From contig DUGU01000164.1 of the NCBI GenBank assembly GCA_013331215.1, positions 1-7,215 on the forward strand: a stretch of 7,215 bases of DNA. Direction: 5' to 3'. The translations under genes and the position numbers were made by a program. This document shows positions 1 to 4,639 of this stretch, piece by piece. Within the stretch, counting starts at the first letter, position 1, and each line of letters opens with the position of its first letter. The notes under the pieces were generated by a model that worked only from the letters and a program-made list of their open reading frames with translations, did no database searches and had not been told where the DNA came from. The DNA comes from Methanoregulaceae archaeon (GTDB lineage Archaea; Halobacteriota; Methanomicrobia; Methanomicrobiales; Methanospirillaceae).

Positions 1-83
1 CCTTCTCGCCGCTCGTGAAGATCACGTACACGGACGGCACGACCGAGACGGTCCAGCGGACCGGGTACATCCGGGCCACCTGA
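1..83 (+). CDS. 3' end of an unidentified gene (partial)
   Basis: The reading frame starting at base 3 is open from the window edge and stops at TGA 81-83, giving the last 26 residues of a protein. It contains the stretch VKITYTDGTTETV and ends GYIRAT. Alternating hydrophobic and polar residues and a Gly-Thr turn suggest a terminal beta-hairpin. Third codon positions are almost all G or C, as in the solid genes of the window, so the frame is credible. A T-rich tract follows at once. Too little is present to assign a family; a secreted or pilin-like protein is possible but unproven. Confidence 0.6.
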   Translation, partial: FSPLVKITYTDGTTETVQRTGYIRAT

Positions 84-90
84 GCCATCG

Positions 91-108
91 ATCTTCTTCC
101 TTTTTTCG
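91..108 (+). terminator. T-rich terminator after the first gene
   Basis: Eight bases after the stop codon the + strand becomes pyrimidine rich (ATCTTCTTCC followed by six T). Archaeal RNA polymerase terminates on U-rich tracts without needing a hairpin, so this is a reasonable end for the preceding transcript. Confidence 0.45.
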
Positions 109-169
109 AGCTTCACCCCTGCCGGCGGCGGCCGGCCGGTGCTCCGTCACCCTCCCGGCCGCGTGAGCC

Positions 170-280
170 GTGAGATACGGTCGTAGTATAACCGAACCCA
201 AGGGACTCCACTACCCGAAGTTCGAATTCGCGGGCGACTCCCAGAACGTCGACGACTTCACCTTCGAGAAGGTGGCATAG
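170..280 (+). pseudogene. C-terminal remnant of an unidentified protein
   Basis: A short frame ending at TAG 278-280 reads ITEPKGLHYPKFEFAGD followed by SQNVDDFTFEKVA. Its composition (acidic, aromatic, beta-strand-like) is unlike the Arg/Pro/Gly-rich translations that random high-GC frames give. The frame is blocked by TGA at 164-166, and the only possible start, GTG at 170, has no ribosome binding site. I read it as the preserved tail of a gene whose 5' part is lost or frameshifted. The ending resembles C-terminal beta-sandwich tails of secreted proteins, but the family is not recognised. It could be a chance frame. Confidence 0.35.
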
Positions 281-309
281 CGCCCGGGACCCGCACATCC
301 CGCGCGGAC

Positions 310-330
310 GCGGAGGAACCCCCCCTCCGC
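310..330 (+). terminator. GC-rich hairpin 30 bases after the gene remnant
   Basis: GCGGAGG (310-316) pairs perfectly with CCTCCGC (324-330) across a 7-base loop and is followed by a pyrimidine-rich run (TTCCGTTCTCCTCTCC). It sits just downstream of the stop at 280, so it could be the old terminator of that gene. Confidence 0.35.
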
Positions 331-485
331 TTCCGTTCTCCTCTCCAGTCTTCCGCTGCGCAGAGGGATCGTGCCCGGCCGCTGCCGTCGCGGTCGCCCT
401 GAACCTCCGCCCCTCCGGGAACGAACCGGCCGCCCCGGTCATCGCCGAGGCTACCGTACCTCCCGTATTTTCCCGTACGTTCACT

Positions 486-644
486 TTCACACCGCGACCC
501 CCACCCCTCATATGATTCGCCGCCAAGGATCTGACTGCCCGCCGCCATGACCATGGCGGCGGCACCACATCGGAGTTTTTGAGTATGCAGAGAGACGGAC
601 ACGGCCCCTCCCCCCTTCCCCGGTACCAGCGTGGCGGTCGGACG
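486..644 (+). repeat. Diverged ~160 bp direct repeat, copy A
   Basis: This segment is collinear with 3694-3855 on the same strand. Shared landmarks in the same order are TTCACACCGCGACC (486 and 3694), a block GCC(G/A)CCA(T/C)GACCA(T/C)GGCGGCGG, ATCGGAG, and CCCCGGTACC followed by CGTGGC and GGACG. Similarity is patchy, with several small indels. No start, stop or consistent coding frame explains it on either strand. Copy A lies immediately upstream of the operator of the four-gene operon. It is probably a dispersed intergenic repeat or the shared remains of an older duplicated region. Confidence 0.6.
539..562. repeat. Perfect 11-bp inverted repeat inside copy A
   Basis: CCGCCGCCATG (539-549) and CATGGCGGCGG (552-562) are exact reverse complements separated by two bases. 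The corresponding part of copy B (about 3750-3770) keeps the right arm but has several substitutions in the left arm, so the symmetry is specific to copy A or has decayed in B. It may be a protein-binding palindrome or a cruciform/hairpin. No U-tract follows, so a terminator role is unlikely. Confidence 0.55.
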
Positions 645-649
645 ATTCT

Positions 650-690
650 CCATAGTTCCACTGGAAACTATGGGGTCATCTATAGTTTGG
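650..690 (+). promoter_or_regulatory. Operator-like inverted repeat in front of the A-B-A-B operon
   Basis: CCATAGTT (650-657) and AACTATGG (666-673) form an exact 8-bp inverted repeat, with further pairing (CCA/TGG) inside. A third half-site, CTATAGTTTGG (680-690), follows in the forward orientation. The three half-sites fit C(C/T)ATAGTT. The AT-rich cores stand out from very GC-rich surroundings, and the element ends about 22 bases before the first start codon. CATAGTT or CTATAGT could also serve as the TATA element, so a bound regulator would occlude the promoter. Regulator unknown. Confidence 0.6.
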
Positions 691-712
691 ACGGGGACAC
701 AGGAGGCCCGGC

Positions 713-934
713 ATGAGCTGCCGCGCCGAGCTCCCGGTCGTCCTCGAGCGCTGGCGGCGCTTCCGCCGGGCGCTGAAAGCAGAGGACCAGCCGGCGATGG
801 ACGTGGCGATCGCGGCCCTCGAGAAGAACGGCCCGACCACGTTCGGGAACCTCGACGACCCGCTCGAGGCCGCGGTCCTCGCGGTGCTGCTCGAGCTCGC
901 GCGGGAGGCGGAGCGCCGTGGAGCTCTCGCTTGA
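713..934 (+). CDS. Small helical protein A1 of the A-B-A-B operon
   Basis: 73 residues. ATG 713 is preceded by a strong Shine-Dalgarno AGGAGG (701-706) at 6-base spacing, which fixes the start. The protein is almost entirely helical in appearance: a basic segment ERWRR at residues 12-16, then an acidic/amphipathic helix, then LDDPLEAAVLAVLLELA at 47-63. It aligns without gaps to the third gene of the operon: ERWRR to the (L/F)DD(P/R)LEAA motif is the same distance in both. There is no signal peptide or membrane segment, so it should be cytoplasmic. Its 3' end overlaps the next gene by 17 bases, implying translational coupling, and it may be a small partner of the B proteins. I do not recognise the family and claim no function. 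Confidence 0.85.
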   Translation: MSCRAELPVVLERWRRFRRALKAEDQPAMDVAIAALEKNGPTTFGNLDDPLEAAVLAVLLELAREAERRGALA

Positions 935-1445
935 CCCCGGCGTCACGCTGGAGCCCGGCCGGTGCACGGCCCTGATCGCGCCGCCGGGGTACCTGGTCGA
1001 CCTGCTCGCCCAGCCGGAGATCGACCGGTTCGCGGCGCTCTACCTCTACGGCGTCAGCTCGCGCGTCCTCCACCGGCTCCCCCGGCAGGCGCCGCGCCTC
1101 TCGACCCAGAGCTGCATGACCGTGCACCAGCTCCTCGTCTCCCTGCGGGAGGCATACCAGACGATCGTGATCGTCGAGTACGACGACGGGATCTTCGAGC
1201 CGCTCGAGGGCGAGGACCGCGACGTGATCTTCGCCGTCGGCCGGGCGCTCCGCGAGCTCGTCCGGTCGGCGGCCGTCCTGGTCTGGGCGCCGAAGGCCGA
1301 CCGCGGGTTCAGGGCCCTGCTCCGGACGGCGGACCAGGTCGTCTGGCGGTACGACGAGCGGCCGGCCGCGTCGGCGGTCCCGCCGCGGCGGAGGCGGCCG
1401 GTCCAGAGGACACTGGCGGAGGCGGGATGGGCCGGGTCTTCCTGA
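918..1445 (+). CDS. RecA/RadB-fold-like protein B1 without Walker A
   Basis: 175 residues, GTG start at 918 with the purine-rich GGGAGGCGGAG (903-913) as ribosome binding site inside A1. The order of segments recalls the core of RadB/RecA-type ATPases. Residues 8-24 (GVT..EPGR...LIAPPG) sit where the Walker A strand and loop would be, but GKT is absent (PPGYLVD). A hydrophobic strand QTIVIVE (81-87) sits in the Walker B position. A helix and a second strand AAVLVWAPKAD (118-128) follow, then ADQVVW (138-143) like the terminal strand of RecA-fold proteins. An Arg/Pro linker leads to the tail QRTLAEA (163-169). It is probably a non-hydrolysing RecA-family paralog, perhaps binding another RecA-fold protein or DNA. 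Close paralog of the fourth gene. The fold assignment is inference from pattern only. Confidence 0.8.
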   Translation: MELSLDPGVTLEPGRCTALIAPPGYLVDLLAQPEIDRFAALYLYGVSSRVLHRLPRQAPRLSTQSCMTVHQLLVSLREAYQTIVIVEYDDGIFEPLEGEDRDVIFAVGRALRELVRSAAVLVWAPKADRGFRALLRTADQVVWRYDERPAASAVPPRRRRPVQRTLAEAGWAGSS

Positions 1446-1645
1446 GCCCGCGGATGGGCGTCCGGGCGACGGCCGAGCGCTGGCGCCGGCTCGGCCGGGC
1501 CGGCCGCGACCGTGACCGGGCCGCGCTCGACCGGCTCGCGGGCATGGCCATGGCCCACGCGAGCGAGGGGTTCTTCGCCTTCGACGACCGGCTCGAGGCG
1601 GCCCTGGTCTCCGTCCTGGTCGAACTCGCGAAGGGGGCGGCGTGA
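1427..1645 (+). CDS. Small helical protein A2, paralog of A1
   Basis: 72 residues. ATG 1427 follows GGCGGAGGCGGG (1415-1426) and overlaps the end of B1 by 19 bases, closely copying the A1/B1 junction. ERWRR (17-21) and FDDRLEAALVSVLVELA (52-68) align ungapped with A1 (12-16 and 47-63). The middle part has diverged (AGMAMAHASEGFFAF against IAALEKNGPTTFGNL). ATG 1454 (MGVRATAERW) is a possible alternative start and would give a protein shorter by nine residues. The frame is also open far upstream, but that part lies over B1 in another frame and is not coding. Function unknown; the same partner role as A1, towards B2, is the simplest guess. Confidence 0.8.
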   Translation: MGRVFLSPRMGVRATAERWRRLGRAGRDRDRAALDRLAGMAMAHASEGFFAFDDRLEAALVSVLVELAKGAA

Positions 1646-2166
1646 CCGTGCGGCTCTGGTGCTGGCCGGGCGTGACCTTCGAGCTCGGGCAGCTCAAGGT
1701 CCTGGTCGCGCCGCCGGAGCGGATGGCGGCCCTGCTCGAACTGCCGGAGATCGTGAACTTCCACACCCGGTATCTCCACCACGGACGCTCCGAGGTGCTG
1801 TTCCGCGTGCCGCCGATCCGGTCGGAGCATTTCGAGCCGATGACGTGCGCGACGCTCGAAGAGCTGATGGCCGCGGTCCGGTCGTCGTTCCACACGGTCC
1901 TGATGGTCGAGTGGTCGCCGGCGCTCGCGGCCGGGCTCGAGGTCGAGGAGCGGGGCCGGCGGATGGCGCGGCTCACGGCCGCGCTGAAGCGGCGGGCCGA
2001 TTCGTCGATCGTGATCGTCTTCGCGCCGGCCATGGACGAGGCGCTGCGGCAGGTCTCGGCCGGGGCCGACCAGACGGTCTGGCTCGTGCCCCGGCCGGCG
2101 GAGCCGCGGCCGACGGTGACGGTGGCGGCCAGGGCGAAGGCGCAGCGCACCCTGACGGAGGCCTGA
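1642..2166 (+). CDS. RecA/RadB-fold-like protein B2, paralog of B1
   Basis: 174 residues, GTG start at 1642 overlapping the A2 stop in a GTGA arrangement, so translation is probably coupled. It is collinear with B1: PGVT (9-12), APP (23-25) where Walker A would be (APPERMAA, no GK(S/T)), PEI (35-37), S.VL (50-53), MT (67-68), a Walker-B-position strand TVLMVEW (85-91), SSIVIVFAPAMD (121-132), ADQTVW (142-147) and the terminal peptide QRTLTEA (168-174). Only three small gaps are needed to align the two. The acidic residue after the hydrophobic strand is Glu in both copies. No membrane segment or signal is seen. Probably a catalytically silent RecA-fold protein working with A2; function unknown. 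Confidence 0.8.
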   Translation: MTVRLWCWPGVTFELGQLKVLVAPPERMAALLELPEIVNFHTRYLHHGRSEVLFRVPPIRSEHFEPMTCATLEELMAAVRSSFHTVLMVEWSPALAAGLEVEERGRRMARLTAALKRRADSSIVIVFAPAMDEALRQVSAGADQTVWLVPRPAEPRPTVTVAARAKAQRTLTEA

Positions 2167-2231
2167 CGGGGAGTCTTCCCGGGCCCGCTCGAGGCCTCGC
2201 TCGCCCCGGTCTTTGCCGGGACCGCCGGGGT

Positions 2232-2265
2232 GGAGCCCGGATTTTCGCCCGGGGACCGGGGCTCC
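2232..2265 (+). terminator. Hairpin downstream of the A-B-A-B operon
   Basis: GGAGCCC (2232-2238) pairs with GGGCTCC (2259-2265). The stem extends by two more pairs if one G is bulged, and the loop holds ATTTTCG. It lies 66 bases after the B2 stop. No clean U-tract follows, so it may be an RNA-stabilising or weak termination structure. Confidence 0.3.
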
Positions 2266-2525
2266 TCCCGACCGGCCGGGCGCCGGTTGCTCTCTCCGCC
2301 GGCGATGCATTCACCCGGCGTGACAGGACAAAGTTGACAGCGAGTCCCGCCCATGATGCTACGCCCTGGATGGACGGGGTGGGCCGAACACACTGCACTC
2401 TTCCGGCGAAGTTCGAGGAGGAGCCGACGAAGCGGATGAGTGCAGGATAGTCCGAAGAGAATTGCAGCAGTGGCCGCAGAGGGGACTGCAGATCCGAATA
2501 CACCGGACGCACGGCAGGCAGGACG

Positions 2526-2548
2526 CGGTGCCGATCTGCACGGCACCG
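2526..2548. repeat. Perfect 8-bp inverted repeat
   Basis: CGGTGCCG (2526-2533) and CGGCACCG (2541-2548) are exact reverse complements around a 7-base spacer (ATCTGCA). There is no T-tract on either side and no gene start nearby, so its role is unknown. Confidence 0.45.
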
Positions 2549-2743
2549 GAGAAAGGGACGGCGATAACGCCCTTACAGCGGAGCGACCTCCGTGATGTGG
2601 GGAGACTCGTCGCCCTGCCGGCCGGGAGAGAGAGATCGTTGCGCGAATGGTGCCGGGACCCGCCTCTCTTTTTGAATTCGCGCAGGTGCGAGTTCGCCTG
2701 AACCGGGTTTCTCGCAGCGCTATGACGTATCTTTTCGGCGGAG

Positions 2744-2759
2744 CCGCGGCCGGCCGCGG
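2744..2759. repeat. 16-bp perfect palindrome of C and G
   Basis: CCGCGGCCGGCCGCGG reads the same on both strands. It lies just before the dockerin-like remnant. Palindromes of G and C arise easily in DNA this GC-rich, so this may be chance. Confidence 0.35.
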
Positions 2760-2762
2760 GAG

Positions 2763-2951
2763 ATTACGACAGGTCCGATCGCGACCACGATCTATCGGGG
2801 AGCACATCGATCGAACGGCAACGGCCGGAAGGACTTCGCCGACGTCGTCCGGCTCTTCAACCGCCCCCGAGGGGCCGGGGTCATCGTCTTTCACCTCGTT
2901 TCCGCCGGCCCCCGGAACCTGCAGGTGCGACCCCGGCCGGGCCGGAGATGA
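2763..2951 (+). pseudogene. Remnant of a dockerin-like Ca-binding domain
   Basis: The frame containing 2814-2864 reads NGNGRKDFADVVRLFNR, which matches the calcium-binding loop-helix repeat found at the C terminus of many methanogen surface proteins (D.NGNGR.DFADVV.LFN). Just upstream, GPIATTIYRG resembles a frameshifted version of the usual DxDGDGLYED lead-in: the DNA GATCGCGACCAC...ATCTAT (2777-2795) would give D-R-D-..-Y after a small indel. After the motif the frame runs as apparently unconstrained Arg/Pro-rich sequence to TGA 2949-2951. There is no start codon or ribosome binding site. It is best read as a fragment of a decayed surface-protein gene (PKD/dockerin type). The identity of the motif is firm; the history is inference. 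Confidence 0.6.
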
Positions 2952-3051
2952 GCGGGGTGCCGGGCCCACCCGCGTGACGCCCGGGGATCCGCTCATCGCC
3001 GCCGGGCGCCGGAGGGCCGTCCGGGGGTCCGGGGCTTTTCGGCGTCCCGTA

Positions 3052-3438
3052 TCAGTCGCTGCCTGTCTTCGTCACCAGCGGAGAGAGGAGGTCCATGAGA
3101 CGGGCGATATGTCCGTGGCAGAGGGCGGCCCCGATAATCGAGACCTCCTTCTCCCCGTTCGGGGTCCGGTACCGGATCCGGACCGCCCGGTTGGCGAGGA
3201 AGTCGACGGGTTCGATGGCGACGATCTCCCGGATCGGGACGTCGAACACCGGCGTCTCGCCCCTGTTGAAGATGCCCGCGAACCAGGGCATCTTTCCCCG
3301 CCCGTAGAGACGCCGGTCGGTCAGGACGACCTCGGTATTATTCCGCCGGGTCATGACGAAGAGACCGGGGCGCGCGAACGAGATCGAGATCCCCATCGGG
3401 CCGAACCGGCAGAGTTCCTCCTCTCCACTCGGATCCAT
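3052..3438 (-). CDS. PH-like domain protein
   Basis: 128 residues from ATG (complement 3436-3438) to TGA (complement 3052-3054). After a short acidic N terminus comes a beta-rich domain (about residues 22-102): LFVMTRRNNTEVVLTDRRLYG, then VFDVPIREIVAIEPVDF, then AVRIRYRTPNGEKEVSIIGA, closed by a C-terminal helix (HGHIARLMDLLSPL). This is the pattern of bacterial/archaeal PH-like (bPH/GRAM-type) domains. No membrane helix is visible, so the protein is likely cytosolic or peripheral. The frame is open upstream to 3762, but that part covers repeat copy B and the dockerin remnant and is Arg-rich. A TATA-like CTTATCC about 29 bases before this ATG and the lack of a Shine-Dalgarno favour a leaderless transcript starting here. 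Ligand and role unknown. Confidence 0.72.
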   Translation of the reverse strand: MDPSGEEELCRFGPMGISISFARPGLFVMTRRNNTEVVLTDRRLYGRGKMPWFAGIFNRGETPVFDVPIREIVAIEPVDFLANRAVRIRYRTPNGEKEVSIIGAALCHGHIARLMDLLSPLVTKTGSD

Positions 3439-3463
3439 TGTTTTCACATAGGCCCCATACGGC

Positions 3464-3470
3464 GGATAAG
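3464..3470 (-). promoter_or_regulatory. TATA-box candidate for the PH-like gene
   Basis: The minus strand reads GAAGGCTTATCCGCC here; CTTATCC is centred about 29 bases before the ATG at 3438. Archaeal TATA boxes lie about 26-27 bases before the transcription start, so transcription would begin within a few bases of the ATG (leaderless or nearly so). Confidence 0.45.
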
Positions 3471-3568
3471 CCTTCTCCACGCGCTTGCCGGCCGGGGTCC
3501 GGCCCACCACCCGTAATGGGAGTTCCCGGCACCGTCTCCGATACTCCCGCGGAGGGGAGGGTGCCGGT

Positions 3569-3657
3569 ACGCCGATCGCCGTTCTCCGCAACCGCCGGCC
3601 CGGGATTGCGGCCGGATCGTCTTCGCGGGCGTCGTCCGGCTCTTCAACCGCCTCCAC
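3569..3657 (+). pseudogene. Second dockerin-like remnant, frameshifted
   Basis: Frame 3613-3654 reads GRIVFAGVVRLFNRL after codon 3610 (ARDC before it), a degenerate form of GRIDFADVVRLFN, the usual second dockerin-like repeat of methanogen surface proteins. A different frame just upstream (3569-3583) reads TPIAV, matching the EPVAAFD linker that normally precedes that repeat, so at least one frameshift lies between. The two Asp residues needed for calcium binding are replaced (IVF for IDF, AGV for ADV). The DNA also matches 2826-2864 (CGTCGTCCGGCTCTTCAACCGCC is shared), so the two remnants are related. It lies antisense to the upstream extension of the PH-like frame, which supports the short start for that gene. 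Confidence 0.55.
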
Positions 3658-3693
3658 CTCATCTTTTTCCGTCACCGAACAACCGCCATCGCG

Positions 3694-3855
3694 TTCACAC
3701 CGCGACCTCGATCCCTCCTGTCCCCGGCCGTCGAGGATCCGATCGCTCGCCACCACGACCACGGCGGCGGGCCCCCATCGGAGATCGTGGAGAGAGTTCG
3801 TCGGGGCGGAAGCGGCACCTCCGCCATTCCCCGGTACCGTCGTGGCCGGCGGACG
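3694..3855 (+). repeat. Diverged ~160 bp direct repeat, copy B
   Basis: Collinear with 486-644 on the same strand; it starts with TTCACACCGCGACC (3694-3707) and ends around CCCCGGTACC...GGACG (3830-3855). In this copy it follows a dockerin-like remnant at 37 bases and precedes the coding-like remnant at 3861. The alignment breaks at both ends at positions that do not coincide with gene boundaries. See copy A for the shared landmarks. Confidence 0.6.
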
Positions 3856-3860
3856 GGGCG

Positions 3861-4259
3861 GTGCGTCCCTCTCCTCTTTTTCGGGGCCGGGAGTTTTTCG
3901 CGATCGGGGACGATCTCCGTACCGCGATGCCCGGGGACCGGATCGTCCTCCGCACGCAGCCGCGGATCGAGGCCGCGAATGCCGGACCGGCGTCCCGGGG
4001 CGAGTTCGGGAGTACGGGCGGCTTCGTGAATGACGCGGTCCTGGTGAAGTTCCAGCGGGACCGGATCCTCCTCGACGGCACGCCGATCGGCCCGGAGTCG
4101 CTCGCCGATATCGACGAGTCGCCGGGAGGACACGCGCGGCCCGTCGAGATGTTGCGCCGGCACGCGAAGGACCGAACCCGACGGCCGGACAAAAAAGTGA
4201 ATGTGCCGGCGGTTATTTTTTCAGATCTTCACTCATCCGGTCGAACTGTTCGCTCGTAA
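3861..4259 (+). pseudogene. Unidentified gene remnant with coding character
   Basis: The frame from about 3891 to 4170 has codons ending almost always in G or C and a protein-like composition: FFAIGDDLRTAMPGDRIVL, GGFVNDAVLVKFQRDRILLDG, GPESLADIDESPGGHARPVEM and LRRHAKDR. This looks like a real beta-rich protein ending in a basic helix. No credible start exists: GTG 3861 and ATG 3927 lack ribosome binding sites, and the upstream part runs into repeat copy B. The 3' end reads past a natural-looking stop in another frame (TGA 4198-4200) to TAA 4257-4259 and overlaps the convergent SHOCT gene by 47 bases, suggesting a frameshift near the end. I treat it as a 5'-truncated pseudogene; a short functional gene from ATG 3927 (110 residues) is the alternative. 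Family not recognised. Confidence 0.4.
4191..4196 (-). terminator. T-tract terminator of the SHOCT gene
   Basis: On the minus strand CACTTTTTTGTCC lies about 17 bases after the SHOCT stop codon. Six consecutive T are enough for archaeal termination. A second T-run (TTATTTTTTC, 4213-4222) on the + strand could end convergent transcription from the left. Confidence 0.5.
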
Positions 4260-4599
4260 TCTCTCCTCGTGCGTATCGCTCTTTCAGGATATCCATCGGA
4301 CCCTTTTCACCCGGAAGTACCTTCTGTCCGCCGGTTTCCCGGATGACGATATAGAGAATCAGGAACAGGATTCCCGCGACCGGAATAAGGACGAGTATCC
4401 CCCAGAGGAGCCCGTTCATCCCGTGTTTGTTCGCGTCGAGGTAGACGAAATAGGCGACGATCAGGAAGAGAACGAGCCAGAAGAGCATCATGCCGAGCAT
4501 CAGCCCCCCGCCGAAGAACGGGAGACCGTGCCCGCCATGATGACCCCACATCATGTGCAGCATAGGAGCCACATTGGAGAATAGGTGCGGGCCCCTCAT
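4213..4599 (-). CDS. SHOCT-domain membrane protein
   Basis: 128 residues from ATG (complement 4597-4599) to TAA (complement 4213-4215). The N-terminal part is rich in His and Met (MLHMMWGHHGGHG, residues 13-25). Two membrane helices follow: about 33-54 (MLGMMLFWLVLFLIVAYFVYL) and about 62-86 (NGLLWGILVLIPVAGILFLILYIVI), joined by a short DANKHGM loop. The C terminus (101-126: PMDILKERYARGEITSEQF...SEDL) is a clear SHOCT domain, a short helical module often found at the ends of small membrane proteins and thought to mediate oligomerisation. The start is supported by an A/T-rich TATA candidate about 23 bases upstream and no Shine-Dalgarno, consistent with a leaderless mRNA; Met13 is an alternative. 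The His/Met cluster might bind a metal, which is speculation. It has no co-directional neighbour close enough to form an operon. Confidence 0.88.
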   Translation of the reverse strand: MRGPHLFSNVAPMLHMMWGHHGGHGLPFFGGGLMLGMMLFWLVLFLIVAYFVYLDANKHGMNGLLWGILVLIPVAGILFLILYIVIRETGGQKVLPGEKGPMDILKERYARGEITSEQFDRMSEDLKK

Positions 4600-4616
4600 A
4601 AGGATGTGTAAAGGAG

Positions 4617-4630
4617 ACTATACATTTCGA
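4617..4630 (-). promoter_or_regulatory. TATA/BRE candidate for the SHOCT gene
   Basis: The minus strand reads TCGAAATGTATAGT, an A/T-rich island in GC-rich DNA. AAATGTATA fits an archaeal TATA box with the purine-rich CGAAA in the BRE position. It is centred about 23-25 bases upstream of the ATG at 4599, so the transcript should begin at or next to the start codon. Confidence 0.5.
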
Positions 4631-4639
4631 ATCCAAAAC

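Larger units (their letters stand above)
2266..2762. other. Non-coding or decayed stretch with lower GC
   Basis: About 500 bases without a gene I can support. From about 2325 to 2660 the GC content falls visibly below that of the operon. Open frames on both strands (for example 2462-2701 + and 2359-2541 -) lack ribosome binding sites, GC-biased third positions and any recognisable motif. The stretch holds one perfect hairpin (2526-2548) and one palindrome (2744-2759). It could be remains of a mobile element, but I see no transposase motif, terminal inverted repeat or target duplication. Confidence 0.4.

Noticed and set aside
962..1426. Long upstream extension of the A2 frame
   Set aside because: The extension overlaps B1 in another frame and is Arg/Pro/Gly-rich; homology to A1 begins only after ATG 1427 and a good ribosome binding site is there.
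1309..2310. 333-codon minus-strand open frame
   Set aside because: It is antisense to B1, A2 and B2, Arg/His/Pro-rich, and has no ribosome binding site; the overlapping + strand genes have paralog support.
2462..2701. 79-codon + strand open frame in the low-GC patch
   Set aside because: No ribosome binding site, no third-position bias and no recognisable motif.
2744..2759. 16-bp GC palindrome as an origin or attachment site
   Set aside because: It consists only of C and G in very GC-rich DNA, with no flanking integrase, iterons or AT-rich unwinding element.
258..2996. 912-codon open frame on the minus strand
   Set aside because: It runs antisense to the whole four-gene operon and through debris on both sides; the translation is Arg/Pro/Gly/Ser-rich with no domain, as expected for the antisense of GC-rich genes with strong third-position bias.
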